DNA from: Planctomycetota bacterium | Lineage (GTDB): Bacteria > Planctomycetota > UBA1135 > GCA-002686595 | Reading direction: 5' to 3' | DNA length: 35,179 nucleotides | NCBI GenBank assembly: GCA_026692705.1 | Contig: JAPLOE010000155.1 | Span: 1 to 35,179, forward strand | Part shown: piece after piece, positions 24,811-32,773 of the stretch | How the letters are laid out: every line of letters begins with the position of its first letter | Position numbering within the stretch: position 1 is the first letter of the stretch | The notes under the pieces: generated by a model | What the model saw: the letters and a program-made list of their open reading frames with translations, nothing else | Databases searched by the model: none | Told to the model about the DNA's origin: nothing | Program-made: the position numbers and the translations under genes

Positions 24811-25935
24811 TCAGCTCGCGGTCGGCAGCGCGGGCTGCGGCAGCGCCTGGCCGATGGCCCAGACGAAGCCGACGAGCTCGCGCGCCACCGCGACGACGGC
24901 GACTTGCGAGCGCTTGCCGCGGTTGAGCATCGCCCAGTAACGCTTGTGCAGCCGCTTCTGCGCGTTCCACGCGATGTCGAGGATCGGCTGCGGCACGCCG
25001 TTGCAGCGCCGCAGCAAGTGCTTGGTCATCGCAGGCCTCAGGCGCGCGTGCCACGCGGCCTCGACCAGCTTCCAGCGTGCCGGCGGACAGCCGGCCTTGG
25101 TGATGCGGCCGCGGCGGACGGTGTCGCCGCTGGAGTGTTCGCTCGGCACGAGCCCGACGTAGGACATCAGCTGCGACGCCTTGCGGAAGCGCCGGAGATC
25201 GCCGAGCTCGGCAGCGAGTGTCGCGGCGACGATCGTGCCGACGCCACGCAGTGCTTGCAGCGCGCGGAAGACCGCGGCGCAGGACTGCGTCGCGGGCGCG
25301 AGCGTCTCGACGTGCTCGGTCGCGTCGGCGACGCGCTTTGTCAGCCGCTCGACCTCGCGCACGTAGTCCTCGAGCACGCGCTGCTGGGCCTCGCTGTCCA
25401 TGCGCTAGCCGCGGATCCAGAGCAGGTGCTTCTGCGTTCAAGTGCTCTTGCCCTCGAAGCAGCGCCCGTGGCGCAGCAGGAAGGAAGAGAGCTGCTGGCG
25501 CGCCTTGCGCTGCGCGAAGACGGCGTCGTCGCGAGCTCGCAGCACGTCGCGCAGCGCCTCGGCATCGCGTTCGGGCGGAGCCATTGGCACGAGCTCGCCT
25601 GCGCGCAGGAAACGCGCGAGCTTCGCGGCATCTCGCTGGTCTGTCTTGATGCGGTCGCCGCTCGCCTTCGGCGTCTTGGAGGGCGCGACGACGACGCAGG
25701 AGTAGCCCGCAGCGCGCAGGGCGCGCCAGAGCCCGAAGCCGGTGGGCCCGGCCTCGTAGGCGATGTGGACCTGGCCCGGCTCGCCCAAGTGCTTCAGACG
25801 CTTGAGCAGCGTGGGCAGGTCGTGGGCCATCGAGCCCAGATCCTTGACCTCCATGCCGGGCCCGCCGGGCGCCACGGCCACGACGATCGTGTCCCTGTGA
25901 ACATCCAGACCGACGAACTGGGATATCTTCTGCAT
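24811..25935 (-). pseudogene. IS110-family transposase with two in-frame stops
   Basis: 375 codons from ATG 25935 (AAGGAAG upstream). The N-terminal DEDD RuvC-like domain is intact: SQFVGLDVHRDTIVVAVAP, the Glu of IAYEAGPTGFGLWRAL, and KTDQRDAAKLARFL. The C-terminal Tnp_IS110 part is also intact: LRGVGTIVAATLAAEL, LMSYVGLVPSEHSSGDTV (with the conserved Ser), ITKAG and KLVEAAWHARLRP. They are separated by TGA at 25438-25440 and TAG at 25405-25407, both in the same frame. The first stop follows RCFEGKST, where relatives have a conserved Trp, so a TGG-to-TGA change is likely. The second lies 11 codons on, after LLWIRG. There is no frameshift. An inactive copy is most likely, with stop-codon readthrough a remote alternative. 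A start at ATG 25401 could make the C-terminal part alone. Confidence 0.9.
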
Positions 25936-26021
25936 GGTGGACCGACTTCCTTGCGGCTCTGTGCCGCTTCTGTTGACCACGGACGCAGCGTAATCCGCGT
26001 GTTCAGGAAGCTCGGTCCACC
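25936..26021 (-). ncRNA. Structured leader of the IS110 transposase (bridge-RNA candidate)
   Basis: Directly abutting the transposase start codon, GGTGGACCGACTTCC (25936-25950) pairs with GGAAGCTCGGTCCACC (26006-26021), a 15-bp stem with one bulge. The enclosed 55 nt can form a nested hairpin at 25953-25967 (GCGGC-TCTGT-GCCGC) and a weaker one at 25978-26001. The transposase Shine-Dalgarno (AAGGAAG on the minus strand) lies inside the closing stem. In characterised IS110 elements the bridge RNA is encoded in this position. Identity as bridge RNA is an inference from location and structure. Confidence 0.4.
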
Positions 26022-26064
26022 CATCCTGTTTGAGGCAATCCAAGGAAACACTGGAGGTGCGCGA

Positions 26065-26358
26065 TCAACCCTCGGGCGAGTCCGTGGGATTCGCGAATTC
26101 CGCATCCCAAAGCTCGCGGATCTTCAGGATGACGGCCTCACGGTCGTGACCTTCCGCCGCGTAGGCGCTGGCTGCCTGGCGCGCCACATCGACGAGAAGC
26201 AGTCCCCAAGCAGCGGGATTCTTCCACGTCGTTCGCAACACGAACTGCTGCGGCTGGCCCGGGGGCGCCCAGACGCGCAGCACCTCTACCGCGGCGGAGT
26301 TCTTTGCGACGGACGACGGCACTTCGAGCTCATTGTCGTGGTGGCGCTTGCCGAACAT
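26065..26358 (-). CDS. DUF5076-family protein
   Basis: 97 residues from the ATG at 26358; longer upstream frames carry an implausible Arg/Pro-rich leader. The order NELEVPSSVAKNSAAVEVLR, VWAPPGQPQQFVLRTTW, KNPAAWGLLLVDVARQAAS and AYAAEGHDREAVILKIRELW, then a short FANPTDSPEG tail, fits the DUF5076 family closely. Members are small cytoplasmic proteins of unknown role found in diverse bacteria. It sits at the right flank of the IS110 element, whose leader lies 43 bp away, and may originally have been closer to the SUMF1-fold gene. No catalytic residues are apparent. Confidence 0.75.
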   Translation of the reverse strand: MFGKRHHDNELEVPSSVAKNSAAVEVLRVWAPPGQPQQFVLRTTWKNPAAWGLLLVDVARQAASAYAAEGHDREAVILKIRELWDAEFANPTDSPEG

Positions 26359-26551
26359 GCGAACCCTGCTGATGGGTTTAGGGAGCGAGAAATCGAATCC
26401 ACCCCAGACTAGCCACTCGCGTCGCGCGCGCGACCGATTCCGGCGCGGGGAGCGGGAGGCGCGGACGAGCGAGGGATCAAGCTTCGGGGCCCGCGAGCAT
26501 TGCGAGTAGTCGCGTCGGCCCGCAAGATCCACGGCCAGAAGGAGCGCCGCC

Positions 26552-26878
26552 ATGCGAACCGTCGTCGTGCTGAATCAGGACCAGATGGGCCATGGGGACC
26601 GCGAGCTCGGCCGCCGCATCCTCGGGACATTCCTGCGCAAGGCGCTCGCGCTCGAGGGTCTCGACGCGATCGTGTTCTACAACTCCGGAGTCAAGCTGCT
26701 CGCCAAGGACTCGCCGGTGCTCGTCGAACTCACGCTCCTCGCGGAGCACGGCGTCGACCTCGTTCCCTGCGGCACGTGCGTGCAGAGCTTGGGCCTCGAG
26801 CTCGCCACCGGCTCGGTCAGCGACATGGACACGATCCTGCGCGAGCTCTCCGCCGCACAGAAGGTCATCACCCTCTGA
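26552..26878 (+). CDS. YedF/DsrE-like sulfur-transfer fold protein
   Basis: 108 residues with a DsrE-like fold. TVVVLNQDQMGHGDRELGRR (3-22), then IVFYNSGVKLLAKDSPVLVE, then VDLVPCGTCVQSLGLE with Cys73 and Cys76, then TGSVSDMDTILRELS. This corresponds to the C-terminal DsrE-like half of selenium-metabolism protein YedF, without the TusA-like N-terminal half usually fused to it. Proteins of this fold carry persulfide sulfur or redox cysteines. A tRNA-thiolation or sulfur-relay role is possible, but no partner gene is near. The start is ATG 26552; an AAGGAG about 10 nt upstream fits. Confidence 0.8.
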   Translation: MRTVVVLNQDQMGHGDRELGRRILGTFLRKALALEGLDAIVFYNSGVKLLAKDSPVLVELTLLAEHGVDLVPCGTCVQSLGLELATGSVSDMDTILRELSAAQKVITL

Positions 26879-26946
26879 GCTCCCATCCAAGCGCCACGAC
26901 ATGTCTCGTGAAGCGCCCGGCGAGAGTGCTCTTGGACTGCAGCGCG

Positions 26947-27534
26947 ATGCGATCACGACGGCGAAGTCACCGAGTGTTGCTGGGGATCGGAGCCGCGGGG
27001 CTCGCGGCGTGGATCGTCGGCTGCACGGCGACGGTGAAGGAACCGGCGGCGGTAGCAGATCCGGTGAGCGTGCTCCTGCTCCGCGAGGCGTTGCACACTG
27101 GCCTCGTGTTTCCGCGCGAGACGGAGCTGGTCGAGTTCGGCTTCGGCGACTGGGCGTGGTACGCGCTCGAAGAGGACGAGTGGTACGACGCGCTGCCGAC
27201 GGTGCTCTGGCCGACGCGTGCGACGCTCTCCCGACGCGTGATTCCGGCGACCGATGCGGAGAGCGCGCGGGCCGCGCTGCCGTGGCTCGATTTCGTGGAG
27301 CTGCGCGTCGAACGCAGCGCGGCGGAGCGGCTGCGCGATCGGCTGGAGGAGCAATTCGCCGCGGGATCCGGCGAGCTCGTGCAGCCGCCGGGGCGCTCGA
27401 TGCAATTCGTGCCGTGCGAAGGCTCCTACTGGTTCGGACACAACTGCGCGGACGTGGCGGCGCAGTGGCTCGAGGAGCTCGGCTGCGAGGTCTCGTGGTT
27501 GCCGATCCGCTTCGACCTCGAGCGCGCCCCCTGA
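26947..27534 (+). CDS. DUF2459-like lipoprotein
   Basis: 195 residues. The N-terminus MRSRRRSHRVLLGIGAAGLA continues to AWIVGC, a lipoprotein signal with lipidated Cys26. The mature part has LLLREALHTGLVFPRETELV, EFGFGDWAWYALEEDEWYDA and a C-terminal YWFGHNCADVAAQWLEELGC. The His-Thr-Gly start, the GFGDWAWY segment and the late NCA with Asn-Cys resemble DUF2459 proteins, which have papain-like/NlpC-like features. Conserved His, Asn and Cys residues suggest a possible hydrolase, but I cannot confirm it. It follows the YedF-like gene by 68 bp on the same strand. ATG 26947 is chosen as the start of the signal peptide. Confidence 0.65.
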   Translation: MRSRRRSHRVLLGIGAAGLAAWIVGCTATVKEPAAVADPVSVLLLREALHTGLVFPRETELVEFGFGDWAWYALEEDEWYDALPTVLWPTRATLSRRVIPATDAESARAALPWLDFVELRVERSAAERLRDRLEEQFAAGSGELVQPPGRSMQFVPCEGSYWFGHNCADVAAQWLEELGCEVSWLPIRFDLERAP

Positions 27535-27687
27535 GCGCGGCGCCTTGCCCTTCTCGGGCCGGAAAGCGCGGCCAAGAGCCGGATTCCGCCTCGAGGCCCC
27601 AACGTTCGTGTCGGGCACGGCATGCTTTCGGCGCGCTCTCGCCCCCAGGCGCTCCATCCCCGCTGCCCGTCGTCGGAGTCGTGCCCC

Positions 27688-28908
27688 ATGAAACTCGCGC
27701 TGCTCGCCCTCGCCACCTTCGCCTCCGCCGCGTCCGCGCAATCCACGTGGTACGTCGATGATTCGGCGCTGCCTCCGGGCAACGGAACGCCGGCGAGCCC
27801 GTTCGCGAGCATCCAGTACGCGCACGACCGACCGACGACGCTCGCGGGCCACACGCTCGTGGTCGCGCCGGGCACCTATGGCGAGCGCCTCAACCTGACC
27901 AAGCGCATCACGGTGCGGAGCTCCGGCGGCGCGCTCGTCACGGCACTGCGTCCGGTAGCCGCGGGCACCGTCGTGAAGCTCGACACGACGATCGATCACT
28001 TCGCCGAGCTCGTGCTCGACGGTTTCACGATCCACAAGCTCGGCGGCGACGCGAGCGTCTGCGTGCAGGGAACTTCCGGCACGCTGCGCCGCTGCATCGT
28101 GCTGGGCAACGGCCTCGGCCTCGGATTGCTGACGAACTACGACCTCGCGGTCGAGAGCTGCCTCATCACCGGCCACGCGGCCGGCATGTTCAGCACCTAC
28201 GTGAATTTCGTGTACCCGAAGAACACGATCGTCGTCGGGAACACGCTCTACGACGTCGACATCCTCAACAACGACACGAGCAAGTACTGCTGCTACGGCA
28301 CGGGCTCGTTCGCGGCCACGCCGGGTCTCGTCACAGCCGATCCGCAGTGGTTCGACGCCAGCGGCCACGACTTCCACCTGCTCTCGAGCTCGCCGTGCAT
28401 CGACGCAGGCAACCCGAGCTCTCCGCTCGATCCCGACGGCAGCCGCGCGGACATCGGGCCGGTCGCGTTCGATGCAACGCACGTCGCCTTCGCGAGCTAC
28501 TGCACGGCGAAGACCAATTCGCTCGGCTGCGTCCCCGCGATTTCCGCGGTCGGCACCGCGAGCGCGACCGCGAGCGTTCCGTTCACGATCACGTGCTCGC
28601 AGGAGCTCAACCACCGTCCGGGACTGTTGTTCTACGGCTCCAATCCGCTGCAGACCGCGTACCAGGGCGGCTGGTTGTGCGTGCAGGCGCCGACGCGGCG
28701 CACGGGCCTGCTCGACTCGGGCGGCAATGCCGGCGCCGACGACTGCTCGGGCAGCTACACGTTCGATTTCAACGAGCACATCCGCGTCGCCGGTGAGGCC
28801 TCGCTCGTGCCCGGTGCCGTCGTTCACGTGCAATTCTGGTCGCGCGACCCGGGCGCGTCGGCCAACACCAACCGCAGCGACGCGCTGCGCTTCACGATCG
28901 CCCCGTGA
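27688..28908 (+). CDS. Secreted beta-helix protein with C-terminal YCT module
   Basis: 406 residues from ATG 27688, with a signal peptide LALLALATFASAASAQ. After WYVDDSALPPGNGTPASPF (DUF1565-like start), about 230 residues form a right-handed parallel beta-helix: HTLVVAPGTYGERLNLTKRI, LVLDGFTIHKLGGDASVCV, GTLRRCIVLGNGLGLG, AVESCLITGHAAGMF, FHLLSSSPCIDAGNPSSPLD and DPDGSRADIGPVAF. The last ~115 residues are the YCT module, with cysteines in SYCTAKTNSLGC, TITCSQ, WLCVQAPTRRTG and GADDCSGSYT, ending FWSRDPGASANTNRSDALRF. No polysaccharide-lyase catalytic residues are obvious. It faces the DUF4932-like gene, with 18 bp between the stops holding a small hairpin. Confidence 0.85.
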   Translation: MKLALLALATFASAASAQSTWYVDDSALPPGNGTPASPFASIQYAHDRPTTLAGHTLVVAPGTYGERLNLTKRITVRSSGGALVTALRPVAAGTVVKLDTTIDHFAELVLDGFTIHKLGGDASVCVQGTSGTLRRCIVLGNGLGLGLLTNYDLAVESCLITGHAAGMFSTYVNFVYPKNTIVVGNTLYDVDILNNDTSKYCCYGTGSFAATPGLVTADPQWFDASGHDFHLLSSSPCIDAGNPSSPLDPDGSRADIGPVAFDATHVAFASYCTAKTNSLGCVPAISAVGTASATASVPFTITCSQELNHRPGLLFYGSNPLQTAYQGGWLCVQAPTRRTGLLDSGGNAGADDCSGSYTFDFNEHIRVAGEASLVPGAVVHVQFWSRDPGASANTNRSDALRFTIAP

Positions 28909-28909
28909 A

Positions 28910-28924
28910 CGCGGCGGCGCCGCG
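28910..28924. terminator. Small bidirectional hairpin between convergent genes
   Basis: CGCGGC-GGC-GCCGCG lies in the 18-bp gap between the stops of the beta-helix gene and the DUF4932-like gene. It could act for both strands, but it is short. Confidence 0.4.
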
Positions 28925-28926
28925 CT

Positions 28927-30363
28927 TCAGCGCTTCGCCGTCGAGAACTGCACGGGCACGGGCGAGAGCGGAACGCCGTCGGCGCTCTTGAAGCCCTGAT
29001 TGCGCTCGCTGTTCAGCGAGAACGTGTACGTGCGGCCGGGTTCGAGCCGCACGGGCACCGTGAGCACCTTGCGCTCGGCGTCGTAAGCGAGCGGACCGGT
29101 GATCTCCGGCATCTGCTCCTTCGAACCGACGAGCGACCACGCCTGGTCGAGCATCGCGCGGTCGAAGCGGATCACGAGCCGCGTGAGCGCGGGGTCGACG
29201 TCGCTCGCGCCGTTCGCGGGCTCGAGCGCCACGAGCTTGGGCGCCAGCGCCGGATCCGGTAGCTTCGCCGCCTCGCGCTCGAGCAACTCGACGATGCGCG
29301 GCACGAAGGCGTCGAAACTCGGGTATTTCTTGCGATCGGCCTCGTAGTCCACGAGCAGCGCCTCGAGTGCCGGCACCCACACGAACTGCTTCTTCACCTC
29401 TTCGGCCGCCTGCTCCGCCGCCGCCGCGTCTCCTTCGGTCGCACGCCTGCAGCGCACGACGCTCGCGCGCACGAACGTCTCGTACACCATCGTCTTCCAC
29501 GTGCCGTACCCCTGCCGCTGCATCGCCGCCGCGCAGCTCGCGTGGATGCGCTGGCCGGAGGCCGCGAGCTCACGCTCGAACCGATCGACGAACGGGTTGG
29601 TGTACGTGTGGCAGAGCTCGTGCACGAAGAGCGGCAGGTAGCTCTCGTCGAACACGGGGAAACCCGCGACGTCCCAGGTCCAGCAGCCGAACACGGGATT
29701 GATGCTCTCGGGCCGGCCGTCGGGGAAGCGCACGCCGACGCCGAAGTTGCCGCCGCCGCACAGAAGGCCGGCCGTCGCCGTGTAGCGTGCGCCGGGACGC
29801 GCACCGAAGAACGAGTCGAACCACGGCAGCGCGCGGCTCTGCGAGAGCCGCTCGGACAGCCGCCGTGCGACCTCGGCGTGGAACTGCCGCTCGCTCTCGA
29901 AGAACTCCGCAGCCTTGGTCACGCGCGCGAAGTCGCGCAGCTCGGTCAGGAACTCGCGCGCCTTCGTGCCGCCCCAGCGCGCGTCGAGGCGTTCAGGCGC
30001 GGCGTCGAACGGCACCAGCTCGGCGAGCTCGGGCAGCGGCCCTAGGTGCAGGGCGAGGCTGGGGATCGCGTCGTAAGAGACCCCACGCTCCGCCCGCAAG
30101 GCGACGAGGCGCTTGACCACCGCGTGCTCGCGCTGGGCCCCAAAGTGGCGCTCGACCCGCTCGGAGTAGGGCGAGCGGCTGTTGCCCATCGTGAACTCCC
30201 GGAAGCCGCCCAGCCGCGCCACGACGGTCAGGAGCTCGACCCGCGGGTCGACCTGGGCCTCGACGGCACGGACCGCGGCCGCCGCAGGAGGAGCGACCTC
30301 TCCCTGGACGGGCACCGGGGGCCTAGGGGGAGCACACAGCAGGGCGAGCAGGATCGGGAGCAC
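28927..30363 (-). CDS. DUF4932-like HEXXH metalloprotease, secreted
   Basis: 478 residues with an N-terminal hydrophobic leader (MLPILLALLCAPP). The main domain resembles DUF4932. Supporting parts include ARLGGFREFTMGNSRSPYSE, TKAREFLTELRDFARV, WFDSFFGARPGARYTATAGL, and the zinc motif FVHELCHTYTNP (His248-Glu249-Cys251-His252, an HEXXH). A C-terminal Ig-like domain of the SbsA (Big_5) type starts near residue 383 with LEPANGASDVDPALTRLVIR and ends with PVRLEPGRTYTFSLNSERNQ. Zinc peptidase activity outside the cell is likely by motif. A third zinc ligand is not obvious; Glu in YETFVR is one option. The TAGCAT box at 30391-30386 lies 22 nt upstream. The gene is divergent from the tandem array. 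Confidence 0.82.
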   Translation of the reverse strand: MLPILLALLCAPPRPPVPVQGEVAPPAAAAVRAVEAQVDPRVELLTVVARLGGFREFTMGNSRSPYSERVERHFGAQREHAVVKRLVALRAERGVSYDAIPSLALHLGPLPELAELVPFDAAPERLDARWGGTKAREFLTELRDFARVTKAAEFFESERQFHAEVARRLSERLSQSRALPWFDSFFGARPGARYTATAGLLCGGGNFGVGVRFPDGRPESINPVFGCWTWDVAGFPVFDESYLPLFVHELCHTYTNPFVDRFERELAASGQRIHASCAAAMQRQGYGTWKTMVYETFVRASVVRCRRATEGDAAAAEQAAEEVKKQFVWVPALEALLVDYEADRKKYPSFDAFVPRIVELLEREAAKLPDPALAPKLVALEPANGASDVDPALTRLVIRFDRAMLDQAWSLVGSKEQMPEITGPLAYDAERKVLTVPVRLEPGRTYTFSLNSERNQGFKSADGVPLSPVPVQFSTAKR

Positions 30364-30385
30364 GGGGACACCTCCAGCGCACTCG

Positions 30386-30391
30386 ATGCTA
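30386..30391 (-). promoter_or_regulatory. -10-like box of the DUF4932-like gene
   Basis: TAGCAT on the minus strand, 22 nt before the ATG at 30363. It is the same hexamer as upstream of the M19 gene. A CTGACG further upstream is 27 bp away, too far for a standard spacer. Confidence 0.3.
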
Positions 30392-30478
30392 ACCCTGAGC
30401 CTGAGCTCCCCGATCCGTCGTCAGGGCTCACGGAACGCCCGATCGAAGGTTGTGACGCGACTTTTTCCGACCGGGTGG

Positions 30479-30508
30479 CTGACGCAATTCCCGCCGGCGG
30501 GGTACGCT
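30479..30508 (+). promoter_or_regulatory. Candidate promoter of array gene 1
   Basis: CTGACG (30479-30484), an 18-bp spacer and TACGCT (30503-30508), about 92 nt before GTG 30601. Genes 2 and 3 of the array have -10-like boxes at nearly the same distance (TAGCGT at 32685, TATCGT at 34778). Confidence 0.4.
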
Positions 30509-30600
30509 CGTTCTTCATGGCGAGGCACTCCCGCCGCGCCGGCCAGCCCGATCAGGTAACGGGCAGGCACCCCCTGCGAGCCTCTCAGGAGCTCTCTTCA

Positions 30601-32427
30601 GTGACTTCTCTCTCCACGTTCGTGCACCGCGGTCTGGGCCTTGTGGCCGCCGCTTCGGTCCTTTCCTTCGCTGCGTCGGCCCAGTGCATCACCGGCGGCC
30701 CCGGCGGCGCCATTCCCGCTGCTGGCACCGGTGGCGGCGGCACGTTCCCGAACACGCTGCCCGGTTCGCCCTTCACCCAGTCGCTGGCGGTGACGATCCC
30801 CGGCGGCGCGACCGTGCTGAACTCGGTCAAGCTCAACGGCGTCACCCACACGTGGGGTGGCGACATGCAGTTCGTCCTCGAGAACCCCGCCGGCGCGAAG
30901 TTCAACGTGCTCTGCGGCATGAACACGGACCCGAACATCGACTTCGGAGGCAGCTACACGATCGTCGACGCGACGCTCGGCGCGCCCTCGATCTGGGGTG
31001 CTGGTTCGCCGGCCCCGACGGGGACCTACACGCAGGACTACGGCACGTTCACCAACGGCGCCGCCGGCATCAGCAACACGCCGCTCGAGCAGATTCCGAT
31101 CTCCAGCGGAACGTGGAAGCTCTACGGGTACGACTGGGTCGGCGGTGACCTCGGTGCCGTGACCAGCTGGGAACTGTGCTTCGGCACTCCCACCGGTCCG
31201 TCCGCCCCGACGACCGCCCCGACGCTGACGGCTCCGGCCAACGGCGCCACCGTCATTCCGCCGGTCAACTTCACCTGGTCGACCCTGGCCACCGCGACGA
31301 GCTACGACCTCGAGCTCGACGGCAACGTGACGACGGGCATCACCGTCCAGCCGTTCGTCGTGAACACGCTGGCCTCGGGCACCCACAACTGGCGCGTCCG
31401 CGGTGTCAACAACGTTGGCGCCGGCCCGTGGGCCGCGCTGCAGCCCTTCGACGTTCCGGCCCCGCCGCCGGCCTCGACCTGCACCACCAACGGTGCGGGC
31501 GCGGGTCTGGTTCCGGCCTCGGGCACGGGTGGCACCGGCTCGACGTTCCCGACGACGCTGCCGGCGACTCCGTACGCCAACACGTACGCCGTCACCGTCC
31601 CCGCGGGCGCGACGCAGATCGTCAACGTCAACTTCAACTTCACGGTCGAGCACACCTGGGTGGGTGACATCCAGTTCGTCCTGACCGACCCCTCGGGCGT
31701 CAGCCACAACCTCGTCTGCCGTCCGCTCGGCAACTGCGACCTGAACGGCGCGTACTCGATCTACGAGACGGCCGGCCTCCCGTGGCCGACGGTCTGCCCG
31801 GCCTCGACGGACGTCCCGACCGGCGCCTACGACCAGTTCTTCGGCACCTGGCCGACTGGCACGAACAACATCTTCAACACCCCGCTCGGCTCGATCCCCG
31901 TCGTCAGCGGCAACTGGACGCTGACGATCTACGACTGGGCCGGTGGCGACGTCGGCACGCTCGGTGACTGGAGCCTGTGCTTCAACACGCCGACGGGTCC
32001 CGTCTCCTACTGCACCGCTGGCACCACGACGAACGGTTGCAACGCGACGATCTCCGCCGCCAACAACCCGAGCGTCTCGGCCGCCAACCCCTGCGTCATC
32101 AACGTCACGAACGTCGAAGGCGCCAAGTCGGGCCTGATCTTCTACTCGATCACTGGCTCGAGCAGCTCTGCTTGGAACGCGTCGAGCTTCCTGTGCGTCA
32201 AGGCTCCGACGCAGCGCACCGGCACGCAGGTCTCCACCGGCACCGCTGGCCTCTGCGACGGCACGCTGACCCTCGACTGGAACGCCTATCAGGCCGCTTT
32301 CCCGGCCGCGCTGGGCAACCCCTGGGCCGCTGGCAACAAGGCTTGGGCTCAGGCGTGGTTCCGCGACCCGCCGGCCGGCAAGTCGACGAACCTCTCGAAC
32401 GCGATCGAGATGACGTACGTCCCGTGA
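30601..32427 (+). CDS. Secreted P-domain/Fn3/P-domain/YCT protein, array gene 1
   Basis: 608 residues from GTG 30601, preceded by AGGAG. Signal peptide 1-27 (VLSFAASAQ). P-domain-like repeat 1 spans ~50-196, with VTHTWGGDMQFVLENPAG and GTWKLYGYDWVGGDLGAVTS (169-188). An Fn3-like domain covers ~204-287 (NFTWSTLATATSYDLELDG, NWRVRGVNNVGAGPWAAL). Repeat 2 covers ~316-463 (HTWVGDIQFVLTDPSG, GNWTLTIYDWAGGDVGTLGD). The YCT module is 469-608, with cysteines in SYCTAGTTTNGC, NPCVI, FLCVKAPTQRTG and GLCDGTLTLDWN, ending WFRDPPAGKSTNLSNAIEM. The P-domain motif pair resembles the proprotein-convertase P-domain, but there is no attached protease. It probably acts outside the cell. Its biochemical role is unknown. 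Confidence 0.9.
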   Translation: MTSLSTFVHRGLGLVAAASVLSFAASAQCITGGPGGAIPAAGTGGGGTFPNTLPGSPFTQSLAVTIPGGATVLNSVKLNGVTHTWGGDMQFVLENPAGAKFNVLCGMNTDPNIDFGGSYTIVDATLGAPSIWGAGSPAPTGTYTQDYGTFTNGAAGISNTPLEQIPISSGTWKLYGYDWVGGDLGAVTSWELCFGTPTGPSAPTTAPTLTAPANGATVIPPVNFTWSTLATATSYDLELDGNVTTGITVQPFVVNTLASGTHNWRVRGVNNVGAGPWAALQPFDVPAPPPASTCTTNGAGAGLVPASGTGGTGSTFPTTLPATPYANTYAVTVPAGATQIVNVNFNFTVEHTWVGDIQFVLTDPSGVSHNLVCRPLGNCDLNGAYSIYETAGLPWPTVCPASTDVPTGAYDQFFGTWPTGTNNIFNTPLGSIPVVSGNWTLTIYDWAGGDVGTLGDWSLCFNTPTGPVSYCTAGTTTNGCNATISAANNPSVSAANPCVINVTNVEGAKSGLIFYSITGSSSSAWNASSFLCVKAPTQRTGTQVSTGTAGLCDGTLTLDWNAYQAAFPAALGNPWAAGNKAWAQAWFRDPPAGKSTNLSNAIEMTYVP

Positions 32428-32465
32428 TCTGACGGGGAGCCTTCAGCTCCCCCGAAGCTCCGAAT

Positions 32466-32495
32466 CGGCCGGCCTCCCTCTCGGGGGGCCGGCCG
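32466..32495. terminator. Hairpin terminator after array gene 1
   Basis: CGGCCGGCC, CCC/GGG and GGCCGGCCG form a long stem with a small bulge, followed by TTCTCGTTT. It lies 38 bp after the stop codon. Confidence 0.65.
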
Positions 32496-32659
32496 TTCTC
32501 GTTTCCAGCTTCTCTCCGGGCTCTGAGCTCGGTGCTGCCAGCTCCCGCGTTCGGCGCACACGGGTGCAAGCAGCCCAGAGCCCGCAATCCGCAGGCAAAG
32601 CGAAGGGCGCGCCGCAGCGGAAACTCGGGGATTTCCCGGAGTCTGCGCAGGATTCCGCA

Positions 32660-32690
32660 TTGGCGCGAACCGCAGGAGCGGTGGTAGCGT
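32660..32690 (+). promoter_or_regulatory. Candidate promoter of array gene 2
   Basis: TTGGCG (32660-32665), a 19-bp spacer and TAGCGT (32685-32690), 83 nt before GTG 32774. The AAGGA ribosome-binding site is at 32759-32763. Confidence 0.35.
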
Positions 32691-32773
32691 CCAAGAGTCC
32701 GACCGTCGCCCTGGCCAGCGCTCCGTTGCGGAGCAGCTGCGGCGCGGAATCTCAGTTGGAAGGATCCCCTCTC

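Larger units (their letters stand above)
24811..26021 (-). mobile_element. IS110-family insertion sequence (ends approximate)
   Basis: The coordinates cover the transposase gene and its structured leader. The true element probably extends somewhat on both sides. TGGGTGGACC at 24457-24466 is repeated inverted at 26013-26022, giving a ~1.57-kb interval of typical size. A 10-mer could match by chance, so I do not set the ends there. The family moves by a DEDD/Ser recombinase guided, in characterised members, by a bridge RNA. Confidence 0.7.

Noticed and set aside
25438..25440. TGA in the transposase as a selenocysteine or reassigned codon
   Set aside because: Several genes here end with TGA, a second stop (TAG) follows, and no SECIS-like hairpin directly downstream is visible.
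24457..26022. TGGGTGGACC inverted copies as the IS110 element ends
   Set aside because: A 10-mer pair within 1.5 kb of GC-rich DNA can arise by chance, and this family does not rely on long terminal inverted repeats; noted only as a possible boundary.
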